Below, piece after piece: positions 8,135-15,247 of a stretch of DNA of 15,247 bases. Numbering within the stretch: position 1 is the first letter of the stretch; each line of letters starts with the position of its first letter. The translations under genes and the position numbers were made by a program. The DNA is taken from NCBI GenBank assembly GCA_027596195.1, contig JADGJG010000627.1, positions 1-15,247 of the forward strand. Direction: 5' to 3'. The notes under the pieces were generated by a model. That model searched no databases, was not told where the DNA came from, and worked only from the letters and a program-made list of their open reading frames with translations. The stretch is from Podochytrium sp. JEL0797 (Eukaryota > Chytridiomycota > Chytridiomycetes > Chytridiales > Chytriomycetaceae).

Positions 8135-9582
8135 ATGGGATTCATGGATAACCTCAACCAAGCTCGTACCCAAGTGTACGTCATCTCCTTCGTGTGCTTC
8201 CTCTGCCCGGGAATGTTCAATGCCTTGAACTCCTTGCCCGCTGCTGGACCCTCCGCTCAGAATATCAAGGACCAGCAGAACGCGGCTCTTTACCTCTGCT
8301 TCACCATCGTCGGACTCCTCGCCGGTGGTCTCAACAACATTGTCGGACCTCGTATCCTTGCTGCCATCGGTGGTTCCTCGTACGCCGTCTACGCTGGTGC
8401 CCAATACAACGTCTACAAATCCACCAACAACGGAGACCCCACTGTGGAACCACCCGCCTCTGCCAACGCTTTCTCTGTCGCCACCGGTGCTCTCGTCGGT
8501 ATCGGAGCCGGTATGCTTTGGGCTGCTCAGGGACAGATTTGCTTGACCTACCCCACCGAAGGCCAAAAGGGAACTTTCTACGCCATTTTCTGGGTCATTT
8601 TCAACTTGGGTGCTGTGCTTGGAAACACCATCGGAACCATCCTTGCCTGGCCCGCTGGTGCTGCTGGATACGCTATCGGAGATGCCATGTACCTCGTTTT
8701 CATCGTTCTCATGGCTGGTGGTTGTTTCGTTGCTATTCTCATTCGTCCACCCGGTACCATTATCCGTGAGGACCAGACCCAAGTCGAGACTCCGGAAACC
8801 AATGTTCTACGTGAATTCGTTGAGGTGCTCAAGCTCTTCACCAACCCCATGATGCTCACCATCGTAAGTGATTCCTCGCTTTGAGATTGCCTTCATGTAT
8901 TCTAATCCCTCTGTCCTTCTCCAAACAGCTCGTCCCCTGCATGGCCTCCAACTGGTTCTACACCTACCAATTTGGCCCCTTCGGAGCATACTTCTCTGGT
9001 CGCACGAACGGACTCAAGGCCATTTTCTACTGGCTCGCTCAAGCCGTTGGCGCATGGGGTCTCGGAAACATGCTCCTCGACAACCCACGTTTCACACGCA
9101 CCAGACGCGCTTGGTACGGATGCGCCATTTGCACCATCACCTGTATTGCCTTCTTTGCTGGTGGTGCCGCGTTCGAGTACCATGCGTCGACGCCTGGATT
9201 CGAAATCATTGACGCGACGGAAAACACGGCCGAGTTTATTGGACCCTTTTTGCTCTATTTCTGTTACGGATTGTACGATGCCTTCTTCCAGGTGTACGTC
9301 AACTACCTCATTGGTGCAGTCTCCAACGACTCTGAGACTCTCTCGCGTTACGCCGGATTTTACAAGGGCACACAATCAGCTGCCAACGGTTTCGCGTGGG
9401 CCATGAACGGATTTATGTTCACCGCTGCCAAGGGCAACGCGTTGTCTTCGATTGACCAGTTCTGGATCATGGTTGGACCTTGTGCGGCTTCGTGTCTCTT
9501 CTTTGCCTTGTATGTGAAATGGTTTGTCAAGGACCACACTGACGACAAGAACGCTGCTGTTGAGAGTGGGGATGCCAAGTAG
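8135..9582 (+). CDS. DUF895/UNC93-like major facilitator membrane protein, copy 1
   Basis: Two exons, 8135-8863 and 8929-9582, are separated by a 65-nt phase-0 intron (GTAAGT donor, CCAAACAG acceptor) and give 460 residues, normal for this fungal family. UNC93-like proteins belong to the major facilitator superfamily; the animal founder regulates a potassium channel, while fungal members are mostly uncharacterised membrane transporters. Hydrophobic helices fill the protein, beginning at about residue 14 (VYVISFVCFLCPGMFNALNS), with a family-like TYPTEGQKGTF segment near 138-148 and a polar loop at 204-235. A short charged C-terminal tail ends the protein. The start ATG at 8135 has A at -3 and G at +4. 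Strong preference for AAC, TTC, ATC and GGA codons suggests high expression. A near copy follows in tandem. Confidence 0.93.
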
Positions 9583-9933
9583 TTTCTTTTCATTCATTTG
9601 GTGTAGTTTTCAGTGTCGAATAATGTAATAATAGTGACTTTCTCATTAACTTCCCTTAATAATTCTATTTGGCTTTCAAAATGAGACTAATATTCTCTAA
9701 AAAACTATAAAAATGGAGGTTGGGGTCGTGTTATTTGTCTAATATTAAAAAAAATATAAAACTACAAAAAGCGGTGTCATTATAGTGATGATATCACTCT
9801 TTTTCTGTTATTAAACGTTATGGAATTTTAACTATTTCCGATCATTTCTTTTGATCTCATGTTGAACTTTTCAGTGCGCGCACGCAAATGTGAATTAGGT
9901 ATAATGAAATTTTGGACTAGTTTATACCGCGTC
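9583..9933. other. AT-rich spacer between tandem transporter genes
   Basis: The first about 60 bp is the conserved 3' flank of the upstream gene. The rest is AT-rich with poly-A/T runs and no coding frame. A small inverted repeat (AGTGAT-GAT-ATCACT) lies at about 9784-9798. I see no remnant of a third gene copy. Confidence 0.5.
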
Positions 9934-10036
9934 GAACCTGGCAAGCCGGTGCCACTGGAGCCTCACACGGAGTGTATAAAACTGGCAAGCATTTCCCCCA
10001 CTTATACGGCATCTTTCATCAAGACAACTTCTAAAC
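9934..10036 (+). promoter_or_regulatory. Core promoter of second UNC93-like gene, duplicated block
   Basis: 9934-9997 repeats the block at 8034-8097 with three substitutions. TATAAAA is at 9975-9981, 56 bp before the ATG, and the flanking GGCAAGC pair is retained. The leader after the block is 39 bp against 37 bp in copy 1. The spacing of TATA box, repeats and ATG is thus almost unchanged, which suggests that both copies are transcribed in a similar way. Confidence 0.8.
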
Positions 10037-11486
10037 ATGGGATTCATGGACAACCTCAACCAAGCTCGTACCCAAGTGTACATCATCTCCTTCGTTTGCT
10101 TCCTGTGCCCAGGAATGTTCAATGCCTTGAACTCCCTTCCCACAGCCGGACCTTCTGCCCAGCAAATCAAGGACCAGCAAAACGCCGCCCTCTACCTCTG
10201 CTTCACCATCGTCGGTCTCCTCGCCGGTGGTCTCAACAACATCGTCGGACCTCGTATTCTCGCTGCGGTTGGAGGAACCGGATACGCCGTCTACGCCGCT
10301 GCTCAGTACAACGTGTTCAAGTCCACTAACAACGGAGACCCCGACGTGGAACCACCCGGTTCTGCCAACGCCTTCTCCATCGCATCCGGTGCTTACATTG
10401 GTATCGGCGCTGGTATGCTCTGGGCCGCTCAAGGCCAGATTTGCTTGACCTACCCCACGGAAGGCCAAAAGGGAACTTTCTTTGCCATTTTCTGGGTCAT
10501 TTTCAACTTGGGTGCTGTGCTCGGTAACACCATCGGAACTATCCTTGCCTGGCCCGCTGGTGCCGAAGGTTACGCGATTGGAGACGCCATGTACCTCGTT
10601 TTCATTGTCCTAATGGCCTCTGGGTGTGGTATTGCCATTCTGATTCGCCCACCTGGCACGATCATCCGTGAGGACCAGACTCAAGTCGAGACCCCTGAAA
10701 CCAATGTTCTTCGTGAATTCATTGAGGTGCTCAAGCTCTTTACCAACCCCATGATGCTCACCATCGTAAGTGATTCCTCTCTTTGAGATTTTGCCTTCAT
10801 GTATTCTAATCTTTCTGTCCTTCTCCAAACAGCTCGTCCCCTGCATGGCCTCCAACTGGTTCTACACCTACCAATTCGGCCCCTTCGGAAGCTTTTTCAC
10901 AGGTCGCACGAACGGACTCAAGGCCATCTTCTACTGGCTTGCGCAAGCCGCCGGCGCCTGGACCCTCGGAAACATGCTCCTCGACAACCCACGCTTCACA
11001 CGCACAAAACGCGCTTGGTACGGATGCGCCATCTGCTCCGTCAGTTGTGTCATCATTTTTGGTGGTGGTGCGTGGTTTGAGTATGTTGCCTCGGCTCCTG
11101 GATTCCAAGTGATTGACGCGGCGGAAGACACGGCTGCATTCATTGGACCCTTCTTGCTCTACTTCTGCTACGGATTGTATGACGCCTTCTTCCAAGTGTA
11201 CGTCAACTACCTTATCGGTGCCGTCTCCAACGACTCCGAGACGCTCTCTCGTTACGCCGGATTCTACAAGGGCACGCAGTCTGCTGCCAACGGGTTCGCA
11301 TGGGCCATGAACGGATTCATCTTCACTGCTAGTAAGGGCAACGCGTTGACTTCGATTCAGCAGTTCTGGATCATGGTGGGGCCCTGTGCAGCTTCGTGTG
11401 TCTTCTTTGCTTTGTATGTGAAATGGTTTGTCAAGGACCACACGGACGAGAAGCACGAGGTTGCGGAGATTGGCGAGGCCAAGTAA
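10037..11486 (+). CDS. DUF895/UNC93-like major facilitator membrane protein, copy 2
   Basis: Exons 10037-10765 and 10833-11486 flank a 67-nt phase-0 intron and encode 460 residues, the same exon lengths as copy 1. Protein sequence is highly similar throughout; differences cluster in the loop near residue 115-122 (IASGAYIG against VATGALVG), in the stretch after the intron (SFFTGR against AYFSGR), around residues 320-345, and in the C-terminal tail. No stop, frameshift or loss of a helix is visible, so both copies look functional. Codon preference is the same C-ending pattern. The divergence is mainly synonymous except at these patches, as expected for a duplicate kept under constraint, possibly with slight specialisation. 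Substrate is unknown. Confidence 0.93.
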
Positions 11487-11684
11487 TTTCTTTTCATGCA
11501 TTTGGTGTTGTTTTTTCGTGTCAGATATTGTAATTAAAGTGACGTCGTGAGTGAGGTTTTTGGCTTTCAACTTTATCGCTTCGCAGAAGAAGTTTCCAAT
11601 AGTTTCTCACGTATTTACACGGTCCTCGAAACTCGTGCCCAATTTGTATGCAGTGTGGTTTAATATGTTTTGATTGGCAACTTG

Positions 11685-13085
11685 TCAAAAGAATGTGTCT
11701 CGCACCCTCTCCACCCCAATACGCACCCACACATTCTTGACATCCTCAAACTCCTTCCACAACCCATTCAATATGCCCAACCCGGCACCCAACGCACCCA
11801 CACACAACACCAAATCCTCAATGCTCAGAGGCCCAAAACACGTAAACCGACTGTCGCGGGCGACAAAAAGCTCAACGAACCGCACGAGACCCGACGGTTC
11901 CATCAATACAAACAGACACAACATGGGAATACCGAAATGAGAAAAGTAAACCAGGTTCGTGTTGTATTCGAGGGCCGCCGAGAGTACGGAGGGTGTGGGA
12001 GATGCAGAAGGTTCGCGAGCGTCGTAAAACACGTCGACAGATTGGAAGCTATGAGTGGGAGAACGCAGGCTGGAATGGATGGAGATGCTGCGACGGATGA
12101 TGGTTGGTTCGGACTCAGGTTCGTTGATGGTTGGGAGACGCGGGAAATTCGTGCTTGCGAAAGAAAAGAGGCGGATATGTGGATGAAGGAGAGAGTGATT
12201 GATGGTATAGACGGGTATGGTTCTGATGAGGCGAAGAATGAGGATGGCGGTTTCAAAGTGGTTTGCGGCCGCAGAATACGATCGGTTGTGAAGAATGTCA
12301 TGTTGGCTGTGACGGAGGCTGAATGCCAATACGAGTAAGGCGACTTCAGCGAACCAAAGAGCCAATGCAAGCAGGATGGATTCCCAGAATGGCGCAAAGG
12401 GAAGTGAATCGTCCTCGCGGACCAAGAGAATGACGTTTTTGAATTGGCGGAATTCAAACTGATTTTGGGCAAACGCGTCTTGTTCGAGCAGCGAATCAGT
12501 TTCCTCAGCATCGCTCTGAAGACTCCTTCGGTCGGAATTTGGCGCCGAGAGACGCGATTTTGCGCGGTGGAATTTGACAGCAAAGAGCAGAAAGAGAAGC
12601 GCGAAGCTCCGCAGAAAAACACTCAGAAATGCGAGTTTTGGCGAAGTCGCGTCGATGCAAAACCTGTCAAAATGCGTCAGTAAATAACAAAAATAAAATA
12701 AATAAACTCACGCCAAACCCGCGGTGAAAAACACTGCCGCAAACGGCCAGTTTCTTACAGAGACGTGCGCAAGCGAAAGGTGCAGCACGCGCAGCCCGTC
12801 AAGGCTCGTCGCAATCACAAGGCCAGCGCTGACACACAACACGCACACAAACACGAGGCTGAAGTGCGCAGGCCCAGCGTGTCCCACAGGGCAGGCGGGG
12901 AGAGCCGGCGGGAAGGCGTCGTGGAGGCTGGAAGGGGGCATTAGCAATGCTGCCTTTGCGATGGAATTTTTGGCGCAAGGGATCGCAAAGAAAATCTCTT
13001 GCATTTCCCTCAGAATGCGAACGAAGGATGAAATATCTTGCGGTGTATTTTGCAGCTCGGATTTAGCACGGTAGTAGGACCGCAT
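11685..13085 (-). CDS. Multi-pass membrane protein of unknown family (2 exons)
   Basis: Exon 12712-13085 joins exon 11685-12663 through a 48-nt intron (GTGAGT donor, TACTGAC branch, TTTTGACAG acceptor), giving 450 residues from ATG 13085 (G at -3). An in-frame ATG at 12941 would remove 48 residues; its context is weaker, but the residues in question look unremarkable, so the start is unsure. About seven hydrophobic segments are seen, including HFSLVFVCVLCVSAGLVIA, LAFLSVFLRSFALLFLLFAV, ESILLALALWFAEVALLVLAF and two near the C-terminus. Two long hydrophilic loops are Ser-rich; the first contains an acidic dileucine-like motif (ETDSLL), which in other proteins directs sorting to vacuoles or lysosomes. 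I do not recognise the family. It converges with transporter copy 2 across 198 bp and is divergent from the lipase gene. Confidence 0.72.
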
Positions 13086-13532
13086 TTCCCTTTTGTGGAA
13101 AAAAGTCTGTGTAAGGTCGCATTCCGAGAAAATACCATTTCTCGGAATGAGAGATTATAGCTCCGTTGATAAATGACAGACAATTGCCTATTACGCATAA
13201 TTAATACATTCGGCAATGCTTTGCTCAGTCTCTTTTGCTTGCAGAGATTTTCCGCTGGAGTTGGTCATCGCCTGCAAAGCACCAGCAAAGCACAGGCCAA
13301 GCAGCGCACAGCATAAGTCCCATTTTTCCTCATTTCTGCTGGAAAGTGGCTAGCGGGACTGAAATTTATGTTGAGCCAACAGGGATACTCCTCGCGAAAC
13401 TCCGCAAAGAGAATTGCACCCAAGCGCAATCCCTGCCTGGGCATTTCAAATCGAAAAGAGAGATCCAACAGGATAAAAGGATAACGCGATCTCGGATTTT
13501 CTTGCGCCGTTGAAACAAGCCTACAATCACCA
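13086..13532. other. Shared 5' region of divergent membrane-protein and lipase genes
   Basis: This 447-bp gap has no supported gene. It contains a perfect 12-bp inverted repeat (13120-13149), AT-rich sequence around 13150-13210, and A-rich sequence just before the lipase start. A TTTATGTTGAGC stretch at 13367-13378 and open frames on both strands show no family resemblance. Both neighbours must draw their promoters from this region. Confidence 0.5.
13120..13149. repeat. Perfect 12-bp inverted repeat with 6-nt loop
   Basis: CATTCCGAGAAA at 13120-13131 is matched exactly by TTTCTCGGAATG at 13138-13149, separated by ATACCA. It lies 35 bp upstream of the minus-strand membrane-protein ATG, so it would fall in the 5' leader or core promoter of that gene. 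It may act as a dimeric protein-binding site in DNA or as a hairpin in the mRNA leader. Confidence 0.8.
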
Positions 13533-14487
13533 ATGCAGCTCTTCGCCTTCTTTGCAAGTCTCGCCTGCTTCAACGCGGTGCTTCACGTCTCTGCCAGTGG
13601 CTCCACTCCTGCAAGTGGACCAGTTCAACCCGCTTCCGTTGTCGCCGCATTCACAAAGTACACGCGTCTCGCTTGCATCGCGTACTACAAGGACGCGCAG
13701 TCCATTACCTCGTGGAGCTGCCCAGACTGCCGCGACCCCTCCGTCCAAGACAGCACTCAGGTTTCCTTCATCGCGACAGCGGACGGAAGTGAACAGGGTT
13801 ACGTGGCCATCTCTCCCTCACTTCAAAGCATCATCTTTGCCGTCCGTGGAAGCGCTAGTCCGGACAGCTATTTTCAAGACATGAGCCTTGTGGAGCAGCA
13901 AATCTCGTATTCCGGTTCGCCAAGCAACATGGAAGTTCACAGCGGGTTTTGGAGCGTCTACAAGCAAATGCAACCGTTGATGCAGCCTGTACTCCAGTCG
14001 TACATGGCACAGAACCCCACTTACACCGTTTCTTTCGTGGGTCATTCGCTTGGCGCCGCCGTGGTAACTCTTGCCGCGCTCGATTTGGCTGCCACCGGTC
14101 AACTGGGCAGCAACCTCGGCAAAGTCAATTTGGTCACGATGGGGCAACCGAGAATCGGAAATCCTGCTTTCGGGACTTTTTTGAAGAGTCTTGGGTTCAA
14201 CCAAATCTCGCGTCTTGTGAATTATGATGACATCGTGCCGCACATGGTGAGACATATTTGCCCCTGAGTTTTCCTTTGACAGAAATATTTTTCCAATATA
14301 GCCAGCCGAGTCTGTCTACTACCGTCAAGTTTCCACTGAATACTGGGTGAACGCGAGTGGTCAGCTGGTTAGCTGCGACGATACCACACACGGAGGCGAG
14401 GACACAAATTGCAGCAACACAGTCACGTCCCATCTTTCCAAGCCGAGCCACTTGGATTATTTTGGAGTTAGTTGCAAGACAAAGTAG
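13533..14487 (+). CDS. Secreted class-3 (fungal type) lipase
   Basis: Exons 13533-14246 and 14302-14487 are joined across a 55-nt phase-0 intron (GTGAGA donor, AATATAG acceptor) into 299 residues. A signal peptide spans about residues 1-22 (hydrophobic LFAFFASLACFNAVL). The class-3 lipase fold (Rhizomucor/Thermomyces type) is shown by the oxyanion-region VRGS near residue 110, the nucleophile elbow GHSLG with Ser172, the acid Asp233 in YDDIVPHM and the base His288 in SHLDYFG. All three catalytic residues are present, the last one only after splicing. Such enzymes hydrolyse triacylglycerols or, in the feruloyl esterase branch, plant wall esters; the sequence alone does not separate these. Cysteine pairs (near 49, 63, 66, 263, 275, 294) would suit a secreted disulfide-bonded enzyme. 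Confidence 0.94.
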
Positions 14488-14687
14488 GATTTGAGAGTAA
14501 TAAATGCTTCAACTATTTTTCCTGCTTGCGGCACTGCATCATTTCTTCCAGGATTCAAAGGCGTGCGTCAATAAGTCATTATTAATGGAGGGTATATCAA
14601 AGAATATCAAAAAACGCGCTTAGATCATCGTGAAACGAATGTGGGAGAGATTCTTGGCGGTGTTTTGTTTTTCCGCCACTTCAAAAA

Positions 14688-15122
14688 ATGTCTTTGGCTT
14701 CGTTCCCCCCGTTTTCCGAATGCGTTGCCAGGGCACAGCTGACGCAGCTCCACCTGGACATTCTCGCAGCGATGATGGATGCAATCATCCCAGCAGTGGC
14801 AGTTGATTCGCTGGGCGTTTCGGTGAATAACCAAGCGGTGCTTAAATATGCCAAGACAAGAGGTTCTGCTCCTATTGATATTCTATTTCTATTACCGTTA
14901 ATCTTCTATTCACACAATTCCTCAGCCTCTGACCTCCACGCAATTCAAACCCTGGTCCCCCTCTTTGCGCTTTCCAAACCACCCCACGTGCAACTCAAAG
15001 CACGTTTGCTCTTGAACCTGTTGGCAACATCTGCGGGTTGCTTTGTCCTCTTTGGATTCGCGAAGCCCTTTTTGGACCTGTCATTGGAGGAGAGGGAGGT
15101 CGCGATGCTCGCGATGAGGTGA
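14688..15122 (+). CDS. N-terminal part of a probable long-chain alcohol oxidase (GMC, FAO-like), partial
   Basis: The frame begins at ATG 14688 (A at -3) and runs to a TGA at 15120. The segment LDILAAMMDAIIP near the N-terminus and RLLLNLLATSAGCFVLFGFAKPFLDLSLEEREVAML near the end resemble the helical N-terminal region of fatty (long-chain) alcohol oxidases, which precedes the FAD-binding GMC domain; those enzymes oxidise long-chain alcohols to aldehydes in membranes. 14863-14925 is probably a 63-nt intron (pyrimidine-rich, TTCCTCAG acceptor); being a multiple of three without stops, it can also be read through. At the end, AG/GTGATT (exon end 15118) may be a donor leading to exons beyond the window; otherwise the gene is truncated by the repeats that follow. 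No FAD-binding motif lies within the window, so the family call is tentative. Confidence 0.5.
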   Translation: MSLASFPPFSECVARAQLTQLHLDILAAMMDAIIPAVAVDSLGVSVNNQAVLKYAKTRGSAPIDILFLLPLIFYSHNSSASDLHAIQTLVPLFALSKPPHVQLKARLLLNLLATSAGCFVLFGFAKPFLDLSLEEREVAMLAMR

Positions 15123-15167
15123 TTTGAGATTCTCGGAGATTCTCGGTACACAGCAAATTGACCCCCG

Positions 15168-15233
15168 GGGATCCCCGAGGAATCCCCGGGGAAATCCTGA
15201 GGGATCCCCAAGGAATCCCCGGGGAATCCTCGG
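15168..15233. repeat. GC-rich tandem repeat of about 33 bp with CCCCGGGG palindromes
   Basis: Two 33-bp units, 15168-15200 and 15201-15233, match over their first 26 bases with one mismatch (GGGATCCCCRAGG followed by AATCCCCGGGGAA) and diverge at the end by a small shift. Each contains CCCCGGGG and GGGATCCCC-like self-complementary cores, so the array can fold or cruciform. A direct pair GATTCTCGG (15128-15136 and 15138-15146) precedes it. The array continues towards the window end and may extend further. Confidence 0.8.
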
Positions 15234-15247
15234 GGAAATTTGGTGGG

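Larger units (their letters stand above)
8034..11545 (+). repeat. Tandem duplication of a transporter unit (promoter, gene and 3' flank)
   Basis: Two units of about 1.6 kb, roughly 8034-9640 and 9934-11545, share promoter block, both exons at equal lengths (729 and 654 nt), intron position and sequence, and 3' flank (TTTCTTTTCAT, CATTTGGTGT and TGTAAT words shortly after each stop). They are separated by about 290 bp of AT-rich sequence with no similarity that I can see. Outer ends are approximate. Confidence 0.85.

Noticed and set aside
8117..8782. 221-codon minus-strand open frame rich in Gly, Ser, Asp and Glu
   Set aside because: It is the antisense shadow of transporter exon 1, caused by its strong C-ending codon preference; the same shadow recurs in copy 2 (10031-10468).
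10806..11570. 254-codon minus-strand open frame
   Set aside because: Antisense shadow of exon 2 of transporter copy 2; a partial equivalent occurs at 8902-9375 for copy 1.
11670..12338. 222-codon plus-strand open frame
   Set aside because: Antisense to the minus-strand membrane protein, whose splice sites and helices are convincing; this frame has no domain-like pattern.
13120..13149. Heat-shock element in the hairpin
   Set aside because: TTC and GAA triplets are spaced by three bases rather than the two needed for an nTTCnnGAAn element.
14863..14925. Reading 14863-14925 as coding sequence of the alcohol-oxidase-like gene
   Set aside because: It is in frame without stops, but its pyrimidine-rich composition, GT start and TTCCTCAG end fit an intron better; transcripts are needed to settle it.
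15168..15247. CRISPR-like or telomeric array
   Set aside because: Units are contiguous and palindromic with no spacers, and no telomere-type short repeat is present.

Overview
This window looks like compact nuclear DNA from a fungus, plausibly an early-diverging zoosporic (chytrid-like) lineage. The support is many 45-67 nt spliceosomal introns (GTRNGT-type donors, CTRAC-like branch sequences, YAG acceptors), intergenic gaps from 9 to about 640 bp, purine at -3 for most starts, and typical fungal families: a DUF895/UNC93-like transporter, a class-3 lipase and an ABCD peroxisomal transporter. The lineage is inference; no marker gene is present. I see no tRNA, rRNA, CRISPR or prokaryotic feature.

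Layout. (1) 87-1083, minus: a Ulp1/SENP-type (C48) cysteine protease with all catalytic residues but an unresolved frame change upstream. (2) 1279-2255, minus: a three-exon, 290-residue seven-helix membrane protein whose last 16 codons lie in a cluster of nested GGGAATT palindromes. (3) 2897-5465, plus: a complete seven-exon ABCD half transporter (743 aa). It is followed closely by (4) 5549-6274, plus, an unrecognised coiled-coil protein. This converges with a 9-bp gap on (5) 6284-6961, minus, an NAD(P)-binding Rossmann protein. (6) 7017-7620, minus: a decayed paralogue of gene 5. (7) 8135-9582 and 10037-11486, plus: two 460-residue UNC93-like transporters in tandem, duplicated with promoter, intron and 3' flank. 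(8) 11685-13085, minus: an unrecognised multi-pass membrane protein. (9) 13533-14487, plus: a secreted class-3 lipase. (10) 14688 onward, plus: the N-terminal part of a probable GMC long-chain alcohol oxidase, running into GC-rich palindromic tandem repeats at the window end.

How the genes may relate. The lipase, the long-chain alcohol oxidase-like gene and the fatty acyl-CoA importer would fit successive steps of lipid use, but they are not contiguous and no shared promoter element was found, so this is only a suggestion. The clearest evolutionary signals are recent tandem duplications (one pair intact with a probable gene-conversion patch, one pair with a dead copy) and short palindromic repeats that touch gene ends. 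I found no convincing undescribed defence, mobile or regulatory system; the best leads are the palindromic repeats, the Ulp1 protease and two unassigned membrane proteins.
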